Shown piece after piece: positions 19,042 to 29,455 of a stretch of 64,000 bases of DNA. Below the pieces are notes generated by a model. That model saw only the letters and a program-made list of their open reading frames with translations. It was not told where the DNA came from and ran no database searches. Numbering within the stretch: the stretch's first letter is position 1; every line of letters begins with the position of its first letter. The stretch is from NCBI RefSeq assembly GCF_902459465.1, contig NC_047066.1:4190377-4254376 (forward strand), read 5' to 3'. A program made the position numbers and the translations under genes. This stretch comes from Asterias rubens (Eukaryota > Echinodermata > Asteroidea > Forcipulatida > Asteriidae).

Positions 19042-19496
19042 GAATGAAAAATTCGGGCACGAAAGTGACGGCACATTTTTTTTTTCTTTTTTCGATGGTT
19101 GAAGTATTTATTTTTTGCATGTATTTATCCCATGAAAGCTTTAAGTTTTACTCATTTTGACTTCTTCTTTACTGTCTACGAGTTCCGCATAATTCAAACG
19201 TGTGGACCAAATCAACCGAACCAACATATTTTGTCAATTTCTGTTGTCCTAAATAATTAGTTTGCTAAACAATAAACAATTTTTTGTTTACGAAAACATT
19301 TTTTCGTCTAGACATATTGAAGAAAACATATTTAGCGGTGCATATTCGACATTATACATAGTCATAACATTTACAAAAATTTTCAAACATTTCCCCAAAT
19401 TTGTTTTATAAAAGTTTTTTTTTCAGGCAATGTTAGCCAACTATAGACATAACAGAGTCGCATCCAAACACTCAAATTAAGTCAGTCACAAAGCGT

Positions 19497-19568
19497 GCCG
19501 TGGTCGTCTAGTGGTTAGGACATTGCGTTGTGGTCGCAATAACCCAGGTTCGAATCCTGGTCGCGGCA
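19497..19568 (+). tRNA. tRNA-His (GTG), array copy 2 (variant acceptor stem)
   Basis: The same body, but acceptor strands GCCGTGG and TCGCGGC, giving two G-T wobble pairs in place of Watson-Crick pairs. The leader is of the 'AAGTCAGTCAC' type with CAAAGCGT. The trailer is the most diverged of the intact genes (GAATTGAAACATTC, AAGTGGCTGC), and its T-run is only four. Probably functional but the weakest of the ten. Confidence 0.9.
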
Positions 19569-20548
19569 GAATTGAAACATTCGTGCACGAAAGTGGCTGC
19601 GAGTTGTTTTCTTCATATAGGGTTTATAGTCACAGTAGTTCTGTTTTGCATGATGAATACACAGTTTGATTTAATTCGTGCCCCTGACGGGACCACAAAG
19701 TCCACCAACAACGTGCAGTGACCCAATCACCCAAAGCCAACAAATTGTTACTGTCGAACTAATTTGTTATTGTTAGACTATTATTTTTTTTTTACGAAAA
19801 TATGTTTTGCCCGTCTAGAAATTTAAAAGAAGAAAACATTTTAGGTGTATGCGCTCCGACTGAAAGTGATTTAATTCAGCAAAAAATATTAAAATAATAC
19901 GAGTATGGCCATGACGGCCGGTAAAATAAAGTCTGATGCCTGTGTTCCCGCCGACCAATGACACGGATTTTAAGTGTGTAAAACATTTACAAGTCTGTGA
20001 TAAATGTTCAAAAAATTATAAATATATAAGTTCAATTGTCAATAAATTAAGTTAAAAATACTCATACAAAAAGTTCCAAACATTCCCAACCGAGTAAAAT
20101 AAAAAACATACAAGTTAAACATGATGTTGAAAAGGCAATTTTTGCCAACTTTATAAGACACAATTGAAGTAATACTTGTTGATAAATTTCGAAAAGGTTT
20201 AGACCAAAGGTGTAATCATCGTTTCTAAAACTTGCTAACTACCGTTTGATTGTTGATTGATTGATGTAATTTTTTTTCAATTTTTTTTTTATTTCTGTAA
20301 AGTTTTATTTTTTGTTATGTGATTTCTTATATTTCTTTATTTATTTTATTTTTATTATTATTTGTAAATGGAAAACATAAAACAAATTCTTATACATGCA
20401 TCATTTCACAAAGAAACAATAGTCACTTTGATTGTTGTATGATTATGAATGTTTGTTTAACAACCTTTATTTACCATGCGCCGATACTGAGATACGTTGA
20501 TATAATTCATTTTAACCACAGCAATGTTTTCAAGTTGTCACGTAGCGT

Positions 20549-20620
20549 GCCGTGATCGTCTAGTGGTTAGGACATTGCGTTGTGGTCGCAATAACCCAGG
20601 TTCGAATCCTGGTCGCGGCA
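20549..20620 (+). tRNA. tRNA-His (GTG), array copy 3
   Basis: Body as copy 1 except for TCGCGGC at the 3' acceptor strand (one G-T wobble). Leader CAAGTTGTCACGTAGCGT. The trailer GAATGAAATATTC then GGCACGAAAGTGACG is followed by a run of eight T. Confidence 0.95.
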
Positions 20621-21317
20621 GAATGAAATATTCGGGCACGAAAGTGACGTCTAGACTTTTTTTTACACTATTTAAAGTCCAAGTATTTCTTATTTTGCAT
20701 GTAGTTAACTCATAAAACTTCAAATTGGTCTCGTGTATCTTCTTCTTCTTTTACACTGTACAGCGGGTGTTCTGGACGGGTCCACAAAATGTTCACATAT
20801 TCAAATTATGCGTACTGCATCACCCAAAATCTATAGACATATTTATTATTCTGTCGAACTTCCTAAATAAAATGAAAAAATGATCGCAAGGGCAGTCCTC
20901 AAGCTTTCCAGATAAAAACCTTTAAAAAACTTATTTTATTATTAGCAAATGCTACTAATGGGTTTTGTTGTTTATGAAAACATGTTTTTTTCCCGTTTAG
21001 TCATTAAAAAAAAAACATATTTAACGGCTTGGCATTCCTAGATCTAATCAAAATTCGAATGAAACATTGATTTTTGTTCAGCAAGATATTAAAATGTTAC
21101 GAGTATGGCCATATGGTAAAACAAAGTGTGACGTGTCTTCCACTACCGACCAATGACAATAACATAAATGGAAATATAATGTTTAATATACATGCTCCTA
21201 AAATAAATGTTCAAAAACTTTTCTAATAAATAAACAAACAAGTGCAACTGTCCCAAAACTGATATATTTTGTAAATAAATTCAAACCACATTATTTATCA
21301 AGTCAGTCACGTAGCGT

Positions 21318-21389
21318 GCCGTGATCGTCTAGTGGTTAGGACATTGCGTTGTGGTCGCAATAACCCAGGTTCGAATCCTGGTCACGGCA
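21318..21389 (+). tRNA. tRNA-His (GTG), array copy 4
   Basis: Canonical body identical to copy 1. Leader CAAGTCAGTCACGTAGCGT. The trailer GAATGAAACATTTC then GGCACGAAAGTGACGG is followed by a run of eight T. Confidence 0.97.
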
Positions 21390-21887
21390 GAATGAAACAT
21401 TTCGGCACGAAAGTGACGGTAAGTTTTTTTTACCTTTCCAAAATGATCCTTCAAGGTTCACGCGTGAGTTCGTTCGATGAAACAAAAGGTGGACAGCACG
21501 TGTGCTTTTCCTCAGTTTTTAAAGTTTCCAGTTTTTAAAATTAAGATAAATTTAACGGCTAGCTATAGGCATATTTGTACTAAATTGTCAAATTTATTTC
21601 TGATTTTTTTTATTGTGAACAATCGAACGAAAGTATTTTGCATCGAACAGAGACACTGGAATTCACGTCGAAATTCTTTGTATATAAAAATTAATAATTA
21701 TTTTGTTGTGTATAATAACAACAGTAGGCCTACGCCACCAATGTTTTTAGCTTGACTGAGGTCTATGTCTTTTATGCACAAAATATTGCTTTCATAAGAA
21801 TTGGTGACGCAAGATAATGTATTGGACTTTGGCGGCAATCTATATTGCATGAACCAGTAGTAACTATTTCAAGTTGTTACGTAGCGT

Positions 21888-21959
21888 GCCGTGATCGTCT
21901 AGTGGTTAGGACATTGCGTTGTGGTCGCAATAACCCAGGTTCGAATCCTGGTCACGGCA
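21888..21959 (+). tRNA. tRNA-His (GTG), array copy 5
   Basis: Canonical body. Leader CAAGTTGTTACGTAGCGT (one change). The trailer TAATGAAATATTC then GGCACGAAAGTGACGG is followed by a run of six T. Confidence 0.97.
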
Positions 21960-22348
21960 TAATGAAATATTCGGGCACGAAAGTGACGGCAAATTTTTTC
22001 CCAAGAGAGCAATTACTTGTTTCGCATGATTATAATTTATTCATACGACTTTCATATTTAATATACCCCTCCCCTTTTTAACAGAGCAAGGCTTGGCAGA
22101 GGCAAATACTTTATACAATTCTTAAAGCTTCATATGACATTTTAATACATAAAGATATGCGGCAATTAAGCCCCAGATTGAACGAAACATGTGAATATTA
22201 GTTTTGGTCTTCCACCAAATTATCGATTTCATAGGCAGCGTATAGGCCTATTAACACCAGATATTTTATTTGAATTCGGTCTGCTGTACTGGCCTATAAT
22301 GCATGAACAGGTTAGCAACTGTCAAGTCAGTCACGTTACGTGCATGCA

Positions 22349-22420
22349 GCCGTGATCGTCTAGTGGTTAGGACATTGCGTTGTGGTCGCAATAACCCAGG
22401 TTCGAATCCTGGTCACGGCA
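22349..22420 (+). tRNA. tRNA-His (GTG), array copy 6
   Basis: Canonical body. The leader is altered: GTCAGTCACGTTACGT, then an extra TGCATGCA just before the gene. The trailer GAGTGAACAAGTTC then GGCACGAAATTGACAG is shared only with copy 8. Left edge of the 1.54 kb duplication. Confidence 0.97.
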
Positions 22421-23126
22421 GAGTGAACAAGTTCGGGCACGAAATTGACAGCAAGATTATTTTTCCTCAAATGAGAACAACATATTTCTTGTTTCGCATA
22501 ATGATTATTTATACAACTTTCATCGTAATCTTTCCCCCCTTTTTAACAGTACAACCGGGCTGGGCCCAGAGAAATTATACCATTATTATATTATAGTTTC
22601 CATACGATGTTCCCCTTTTTGATTGCTTTTTTTTGGTCTTATTTTGCTTTATACCTAAAGGGATTGCTCCTTTTGATGGTGATTTGGTTCGCTTTTGGGC
22701 AATCCCTGGGCTTCTGTTTGTTTGTTGTTTTTTTTTGCTTTTTTTTTTTACTGCTCTATCGTTTTCCTAATGTTTTTAAATCCTTTGTTGCTGTATGGTT
22801 TTTATGTTTTTAAAACCTACGAATAAATAAATATAAATAAATACATGTACGAAATAAAAAAAAAACCAATAGGCCTAATGCCCATTTTAAAATAAAGAAA
22901 CAGTATTTCAATTCGGTAACTAAGATTGATAGAAACGCGTGAATACCATTTTGCTATTGGTCCCTTTTCGCCCTTATAGCTTTATAGGCCTAGCTAGACC
23001 TATTTTGCACAAAATATTGCTTTATATTATAATTATTGACACCAGATAATGATTAGGACTTTGACTGTCGGCTTTGGCCTATTGCACGAACAATTTCGAA
23101 ACTCTTTCAAGTCAGTCACGTAGCGT

Positions 23127-23198
23127 GCCGTGATCGTCTAGTGGTTAGGACATTGCGTTGTGGTCGCAATAACCCAGGTTCGAATCCTGGTCACGGCA
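23127..23198 (+). tRNA. tRNA-His (GTG), array copy 7
   Basis: Canonical body. Leader CAAGTCAGTCACGTAGCGT. The trailer GAATAAACAATTC then GGCACGAAAGTGACGG is followed by a run of five T. Duplicate of copy 9. Confidence 0.97.
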
Positions 23199-23430
23199 GA
23201 ATAAACAATTCGGGCACGAAAGTGACGGACAATTTTTCCCCAAATGACAAGAAATTGTATCGCATGGTTATAATTTATTTCTATATTTTTCATTTGTTTT
23301 CTACCCCTCCCCTTTTTTTTAAAAGACCGACTTTTCGACATTAAACAAACATTTTTAGAACCATTGAAATATAACGAAACGCGATAATTAGGCCCCAGAA
23401 TATACTATTTTGCTCTTGGTCGCGTTTTCC

Positions 23431-23785
23431 TCACTATTGGTAACTACTCAAATAGTTTTTAGCACTAAAACCTTACTTGGTAACGAGTAACGGGGAGAGG
23501 TTGATAGTATAAAACATTGCGAGAAACGGCTCCCTCTGAAGTGACGTAGATTTCGAGAAAGAAGTAATTTTCCTCGAATTTGATTTCGAGACCTCAGAAT
23601 TAGATTTTGAGGTCTCGAAATTAAGCATCTGAAAGCACAACTTCGTGTGACAATGTTTTTTTTCTTTTCATATATAGTTGTCTCGCAACTTCGACGACCA
23701 ATTGAGCTCAAATTTTCACAGGTTGGTTATTTTATGCATATTATTATTTTGAGATACACCAAGTGAGAAGACTGGTCTTTGACAC
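23431..23785 (-). repeat. MITE family A, one end lost (first duplicate)
   Basis: It begins at CACTATTGGTAACTACTCAA, without the TTAAAGGCAG end, and finishes at the GAGAAGACTGGTCTTTGACA block, also without its terminus. An identical truncation is seen in the second duplicate (24971-25325), so the loss preceded duplication. Confidence 0.8.
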
Positions 23786-23889
23786 ACGTTTACTGCTTTC
23801 ATAAGTATTGCCGCCCGACGTAAACTTTGGTTGGATGTGAGCCCATTGCTTAAACAAGTTAGCTACCAATTCAAGTTGTCACGTAGCGT

Positions 23890-23961
23890 GCCGTGATCGT
23901 CTAGTGGTTAGGACATTGCGTTGTGGTCGCAATAACCCAGGTTCGAATCCTGGTCACGGCA
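23890..23961 (+). tRNA. tRNA-His (GTG), array copy 8 (recombinant flanks)
   Basis: Canonical body. The 5' flank matches that of copy 10 for about 100 bp, while the 3' flank matches that of copy 6. This places the duplication junction inside the tRNA gene. Confidence 0.97.
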
Positions 23962-24666
23962 GAGTGAACAAATTCGGGCACGAAATTGACAGCAAGATTA
24001 TTTTTCCTCAAATGAGAACAACATATTTCTTGTTTCGCATAATGATTATTTATACAACTTTCATCGTAATCTTTCCCCCCTTTTTAACAGTACAACCGGG
24101 CTGGGCCCAGAGAAATTATATCATTATTATATTATAGTTTCCATACGATGTTCCCCTTTTTGATTGCTTTTTTTTGGTCTTATTTTGCTTTATACCTAAA
24201 GGGATTGCTCCTTTTGATGGTGATTTGGTTCGCTTTTGGGCAATCCCTGGGCTTCTGTTTGTTTGTTGTTTTTTTTTGCTTTTTTTTTTACTGCTCTATC
24301 GTTTTCCTAATGTTTTTAAATCCTTTGTTGCTGTATGGTTTTTATGTTTTTAAAACCTACGAATAAATAAATATAAATAAATACATGTACGAAATAAAAA
24401 AAAAACCAATAGGCCTAATGCCCATTTTAAAATAAAGAAACAGTATTTCAATTCGGTAACTAAGATTGATAGAAACGCGTGAATACCATTTTGCTATTGG
24501 TCCCTTTTCGCCCTTATAGCTTTATAGGCCTAGCTAGACCTATTTTGCACAAAATATTGCTTTATATTATAATTATTGACACCAGATAATGATTAGGACT
24601 TTGACTGTCGGCTTTGGCCTATTGCACGAACAATTTCGAAACTCTTTCAAATCAGTCACGTAGCGT

Positions 24667-24738
24667 GCCGTGATCGTCTAGTGGTTAGGACATTGCGTTG
24701 TGGTCGCAATAACCCAGGTTCGAATCCTGGTCACGGCA
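24667..24738 (+). tRNA. tRNA-His (GTG), array copy 9
   Basis: Canonical body. Leader CAAATCAGTCACGTAGCGT, one base different from copy 7. Trailer and T-run as copy 7. Confidence 0.97.
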
Positions 24739-25430
24739 GAATAAACAATTCGGGCACGAAAGTGACGGACAATTTTTCCCCAAATGACAAGAAATTGTAT
24801 CGCATGGTTATAATTTATTTCTATATTTTTCATTTGTTTTCTACCCCTACCCTTTTTTTTAACAGACCGACTTTTCGACATTAAACAAACATTTTTAGAA
24901 CCATTGAAATATAACGAAACGCGATAATTAGGCCCCAGAATATACTATTTTGCTCTTGGTCGCGTTTTCCTCACTATTGGTAACTACTCAAAATAGTTTT
25001 TAGCACTAAAACCTTACTTGGTAACGAGTAACGGGGAGAGGTTGATAGTATAAAACATTGCGAGAAACGGCTCCCTCTGAAGTGACGTAGATTTCGAGAA
25101 AGAAGTAATTTTCCTCGAATTTGATTTCGAGACCTCAGAATTAGATTTTGAGGTCTCGAAATTAAGCATCTGAAAGCACAACTTCGTGTGACAATGTTTT
25201 TTTTTTTTTCATATATAGTTGTCTCGCAACTTCGACGACCAATTGAGCTCAAATTTTCACAGGTTGGTTATTTTATGCATATTATTATTTTGAGATACAC
25301 CAAGTGAGAAGACTGGTCTTTGACACACGTTTACTGCTTTCATAAGTATTGCCGCCCGACGTAAACTTTGGTTGGATGTGAGCCCATTGCTTAAACAAGT
25401 TAGCTACCAATTCAAGTTGTCACGTAGCGT

Positions 25431-25502
25431 GCCGTGATCGTCTAGTGGTTAGGACATTGCGTTGTGGTCGCAATAACCCAGGTTCGAATCCTGGTCACGG
25501 CA
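25431..25502 (+). tRNA. tRNA-His (GTG), array copy 10
   Basis: Canonical body. Leader CAAGTTGTCACGTAGCGT. The trailer GAATGGAACACTTC then GGCACGAAAGTGACGG is followed by a run of eight T. Right edge of the 1.54 kb duplication. Confidence 0.97.
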
Positions 25503-25923
25503 GAATGGAACACTTCGGGCACGAAAGTGACGGCAATTTTTTTTGGCATTTTCCACGTTTAGGCACATATACCTTTTTTGAGTTTGTTCGTAGACGCAAT
25601 AGGGGGGCAGCACGTGTGCTTTCCCCCAGATTTTAAAATTGAAGGTTTTAAAGTCAAGATAAATTTAACGGCTATTAAGTGAGCCAAGAGAAATATTCTG
25701 CAAACGGACAGATTAATTTATATGAATTCGCGCCAGATTCTTTGTAAAAATGTATGTTTATTTTGTGCACCTTTTGTGCTTGAAAAAAAAAGAGGCTTTA
25801 TAAGCCGAGGCCTTATACGCACAAAATATTGCTTTTGGCGCCAAATATTGTGTTGGACTTCGATCGGCTTTTGGCCTATTCTATAAACAAGTTAGTGACG
25901 TACCCAAGTCAGTCACGTAGCGT

Positions 25924-26000
25924 GCCGTGATCGTCTAGTGGTTAGGACATTGCGTTGTGGTCGCAATAACCCAGGTTCGAATCCTGGAACGGTCAGGGCA
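25924..26000 (+). pseudogene. tRNA-His pseudogene, array copy 11 (3' acceptor strand disrupted)
   Basis: The body is intact through GGTTCGAATCCTGG. Then AACGGTCAGGGCA replaces TCACGGCA, so the acceptor stem cannot pair with GCCGTGA in the normal register. The trailer is also diverged (GGGCAAGAAATTGG) and only four T follow. Leader CAAGTCAGTCACGTAGCGT is intact. Confidence 0.85.
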
Positions 26001-26371
26001 GAATGAAATATTTGGGCAAGAAATTGGCTGCAACACTTTTGGCCTTTTCCACATTGACCTTTCGTTCGTGAGTTCGCTTCTTTTTTTTTCTTCACAGTTT
26101 TACACATTATTTTAGAAACATTTAACGGCCAAGCCCCTATTGGCCAATTTATTACTGATGTTTTTTTTAAAGTGAACTATCAAACAAAACATTCTGCAAA
26201 CGGACAGAGACATTGGGATTTGCGTCAAATATCTTTGGAAAACAATAATATCAACAATTACGCCACAACGTTTTTCAGCTTTAGGCTTAAAATATTGCTT
26301 TATTGGGCTTTAGTCGTCTATTGCCTATTGCATGAACAAGTTAGTAACTATTTTAAGTTGTCACGTAGCGT

Positions 26372-26443
26372 GCCGTGATCGTCTAATGGTTAGGACATTG
26401 CGTTGTGGTCGCAATAACCCAGGTTCGAATCCTGGTCACGGGG
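26372..26443 (+). pseudogene. tRNA-His pseudogene, array copy 12 (acceptor 3' end changed)
   Basis: One change in the D arm (GTCTAATGG for GTCTAGTGG). At the 3' end TCACGGCA has become TCACGGGGGCA, so G1 no longer meets C72 in the normal register. The trailer GAATGAAAAATATTC then GGCACGAAAGTGACGG is well conserved, but no run of T follows (AATATTAATTTG). Likely inactive. Confidence 0.75.
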
Positions 26444-27469
26444 GCAGAATGAAAAATATTCGGGCACGAAAGTGACGGCAATATTAATTTGTTGACCATT
26501 AAAAGGTTCGTGCGTGAGTTCGTTCGATGATGCAAAAGTTTGCCGCACGTGTTCTTTCCCCGTTTTTAAACTGTCAGATTAAAAAATTAAGATAACTTTA
26601 ACGGTCATTTGTACTAAATTAATTGTCCAATTTATTACCGATTTGTGTTGTCTCCCTATTCATTGCTTCATTGTTTCATAGGAATACCCCATGTTTTTTT
26701 CTGCATGCTTTCTAAACCCATTTCACTGCTTATTAGAAAGCCTTCGAGAAAGACTCTGCTAGGGTCGAAACCTTAGGCCATTAACTGTTTAATATTTTGT
26801 TAAATAGAAATATAAAATTAAAAAACTTTGCAAACGGACAGAGACATTATAAATTCGCGTGAAATTTTTGTAAAAACTCATTTTGAAGTGAAAGACTTGA
26901 AACTTTGCATGGTGGAAGTACGAAATAGAAAGGTTTGCGGTAACACCATGTGACCTACTGATAATCTCTAAAATGAGTTGGGGTGGTTCTGAAATTTTTG
27001 TTGGTTTTATACAACAGTATGCCAACAATATGTTGGTCTGTGTACAACCATATATGTAGCTACCTCCATGGTAAAACCATGGTTTAAACTACTCTGCACA
27101 AATTGGGTTGGGTTGGAGTAGTAGGGTCAAGAAATATTTCATTTGGTTTGAACTCTGCTACCACGTTTCAGAGTATGTAATATTATTTTGGCAGAATATC
27201 AGCAAAGTTTAATCTGATCGCTCATACATATAAAAAATAGTAGATTCATAGGTCAAGACCACCGTCACGTTTTTTTCTTCTTCATTTATTTTTCTAAAAT
27301 ACACGTTCATCAATCTGACAACGCTCACATCGCTAACCTCTAAAATGATAAGCATGTACAGTTGGCATTATGAGTGAATGAAACGCCATGCAAGGTCACA
27401 AGAAGAAAAAGTGGAGATGAAAATAATTCGGGGGAGCTGAAGGTAGAAAAAGATATTCCTGTTATATAA
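26444..27469. other. Intergenic stretch after the tRNA array
   Basis: 26700-26790 contains a decayed retroelement-like motif (GCCTTCGAGAAAGACTCTGC followed by GGGTCGAAACC). 26880-27030 carries ACTTTGCATGGTGGAAGTAC and GTAACACCATGTG, shared with fragments near 60250 and 61770. No gene seen. Confidence 0.45.
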
Positions 27470-27690
27470 TAGTCTAGATTGTATTGTAGGATGGAGGGAA
27501 ATATTCACCAGCCAAGGAGTTACAAAGAGATGCAGTTTGTGGAATAAAGCTGTTGGAATGGCTCATTGTTCTACATCTCAGCAAAGCAAGGGTGCATTCG
27601 TGAGAAGAAGCAGAAAGCCTGATTTCACCTTCAAACACCCTGATTGGAGGAATCAAATGTGACACACTGGTGGCACAATTTATCATAAAC
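27470..27690 (-). mobile_element. LINE remnant (RT C-terminal tail)
   Basis: The minus frame reads CRTMSHSNSFIPQTASLCNS followed by LAGEYFPPSYN. This resembles the 'FIPRTAxLWNSLPAExFP' tail of non-LTR elements. The key W is changed to C and the reading ends soon after. Inactive fragment. Confidence 0.6.
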
Positions 27691-27799
27691 ATTTATGCAG
27701 AAAAAGCAGAGGCTGGCTACAGACCAGCAGTTGGTTAGAGCATGGAGGGAGGAAGGAAGAGAAGGAGCTTAGGCGATCCTAAGACTGAGTGCTAAAAAC

Positions 27800-27873
27800 T
27801 GTGTCTTTTTATGATCGCACGTCAAGATTTCCATTGCGCGCACATCGCGCGACCGACTATAAACCGGCCTTTC
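27800..27873. repeat. One arm of a 'GGCCGGTTTATAGTCGGTCG' palindromic MITE
   Basis: It contains GCGCGACCGACTATAAACCG followed by GCC. The complete two-armed copy lies at 58977-59131. Confidence 0.65.
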
Positions 27874-28139
27874 GGTTAAAACTGTGAATGACTTTAAAGA
27901 GATATTTAAAGTGAAGTCTGTCTCGAGCCAATATGGCTCATCAGGCCGGTCTTTATATCCAATTTCCTTGGCATTACAGGATTCCAGTCCATCACAGGTT
28001 ACTCCCCAACTCTTGCCGGTGTCCCAGGGAATTCCGTCCCCCCGGAGATTCTGTCTCCTACATGGGAAGGTAACGTGGACTGGAGGAGGAGGATTCAAAA
28101 GAGGACGTCCTCAGAAGTAGTTTTTACATAGTTCGCAAA

Positions 28140-28325
28140 ATGGGGGGACAGAATCTCCTGCCACAGCGGTACCCATTTAGTCCTGGGTGGGGAGAAGCAT
28201 TTATGATAAAGTGCATTGATCAAGGACACAAGTGTCGCAACTAACCAGGCAAGGATTCAAACCCACATTCTGTACTGAACTCGAGTCCACTGCTCTAGAC
28301 CACTCAGCCTTGAAAATTGCAAAAG
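28140..28325 (-). repeat. tRNA-derived SINE fragment
   Basis: It contains GGTACCCATTTAGTCCTGGG and GGATTCAAACCCACATTCTG, matching the 3' part of the element at 50570-50850. Confidence 0.55.
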
Positions 28326-28328
28326 TTG

Positions 28329-28770
28329 TTTAAAGGATTCGGGTACTTTTTAAAAATGTCCACAGATTTGCATTAAACTTACAGGGTTTGAAGATAATGA
28401 TAGTGGAAAGCTTCCCTTTAAATATTACTAACTAAGGTTGTGTAGTTTTTGAGAAATTAGTAAAACAAGTCACAAAATAATTTTGGTCTCATGAGACCAA
28501 ATTATTTTAGCATGTAAAATCCCCTTAACCAGTTATGATATTACACCAAAACCATAGCATAACTGGTTAATACGTTTTTACATGCTAAAACTATGCTAAA
28601 ACTGAGACGAAAATTATTACTTTTACTCATTTCTCAAAAACTACTGCACCTTAGTAAGTAAAATTTCAAGGGAAGCTTTCTACTATCATAATATTCTAAC
28701 TGTGTAAGTTTAATGTAAATCTGTGGACATTGTGTTTTTTGTTAGGAAAAAGTGCATAGACCCTTTTAAG
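28329..28770. repeat. MITE family C, long fold-back
   Basis: It begins TTTAAAGGATTCGGGTAC and ends ATAGACCCTTTTAA. The two arms are inverted copies (ACAGGGTTTGAAGATAATGA versus TATCATAATATTCTAACTGT). The centre is another palindrome around AACCAGTTATG / CATAACTGGTT. Confidence 0.8.
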
Positions 28771-28924
28771 GTCCGTGTATCTGATCACAGGATCAATATT
28801 TCATTGAGATCGACGAGGGATGGAGTGAAGGTGAAGGGGGTCGGGGGAGGGGGGGTTGTGACTGGTCACTGCTTAATACTCTTTATGGATGGTTGGTTTG
28901 ATAACTGTGTTCTATGAAATCTAA

Positions 28925-29085
28925 CATAGGTTGTCATAGATGAAGGCCTTAAAATAACCCACGACACCCGCAGCAATTGCCGTGGTGCCCTCTGCAAAGT
29001 TTCGTTACACATTACACTTTCCTTTATGAACTGCCCTTTACCAGAGGGAAATTGCCGTGCCCCTTCAAGAACGAAATTCAAGGCC
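28925..29085. repeat. Dispersed 'GGTGCCCTCTGC' repeat
   Basis: Same family as 10195-10335, ending in AAATTCAAGGCCGG. Confidence 0.55.
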
Positions 29086-29234
29086 GGTATGTGTCGATAT
29101 GATTCCCTCACGATAACACCAGCACAACCTTATTCCAGAGTTTGTTTGCACATCGTTGATAACTTCCCAGTGTTTCCTCAGACAAGATTGGTGTCATCGG
29201 CAGAGTCTGGGATTCAACATGTAGCATCTTTTGG

Positions 29235-29400
29235 GCAAACAGATTCCAGTGAACGACTTCCCTTGTATAGCAGAGCAAAATGCTACACACGAAGTTCCAA
29301 TTGAGATCAAGAAATCAGCATTCAGTGTGCACAAAACAACTTCAGTCTAAATTTCTTGCTATGCAAAATTGCTGGACGAAATCGTTCCCTGGATTCACAA
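29235..29400. repeat. Dispersed copy of the 180 bp unit found at 11740-12275
   Basis: TTGTATAGCAGAGCAAAAT, GCATTCAGTGTGCACAAAAC and AATCGTTCCCTG are shared with the tandem units near the TMEM134-like gene. Confidence 0.6.
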
Positions 29401-29455
29401 AGTTGTTGAATAAATAATCACATTGACTTGTAAACAGTTCATCCCTTGGCATGAT

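Larger units (their letters stand above)
22349..25430 (+). repeat. 1.54 kb direct tandem duplication bounded by tRNA-His genes
   Basis: 22349-23889 and 23890-25430 are near-identical, with a constant offset of about 1541. Each copy holds two tRNA-His genes, the same poly-T-rich spacer, and the same partial MITE A (23431-23785 and 24971-25325). Differences are a few single bases and homopolymer indels. Homology stops inside tRNA bodies at both ends. Confidence 0.93.

Noticed and set aside
22607-24366. Hydrophobic ORFs MFPFLIAFFWSYF... in both duplicates
   Set aside because: They arise from T-rich spacer between tRNA genes; a frameshift between duplicates changes the end. No coding signature.
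20524-25636. Repeated ORFs with the peptide MVRTLRCGRNNPGSNPGHGR on the plus strand, and NHWCG-type ORFs on the minus strand
   Set aside because: They are translations of the tRNA-His bodies and trailers, not protein genes.
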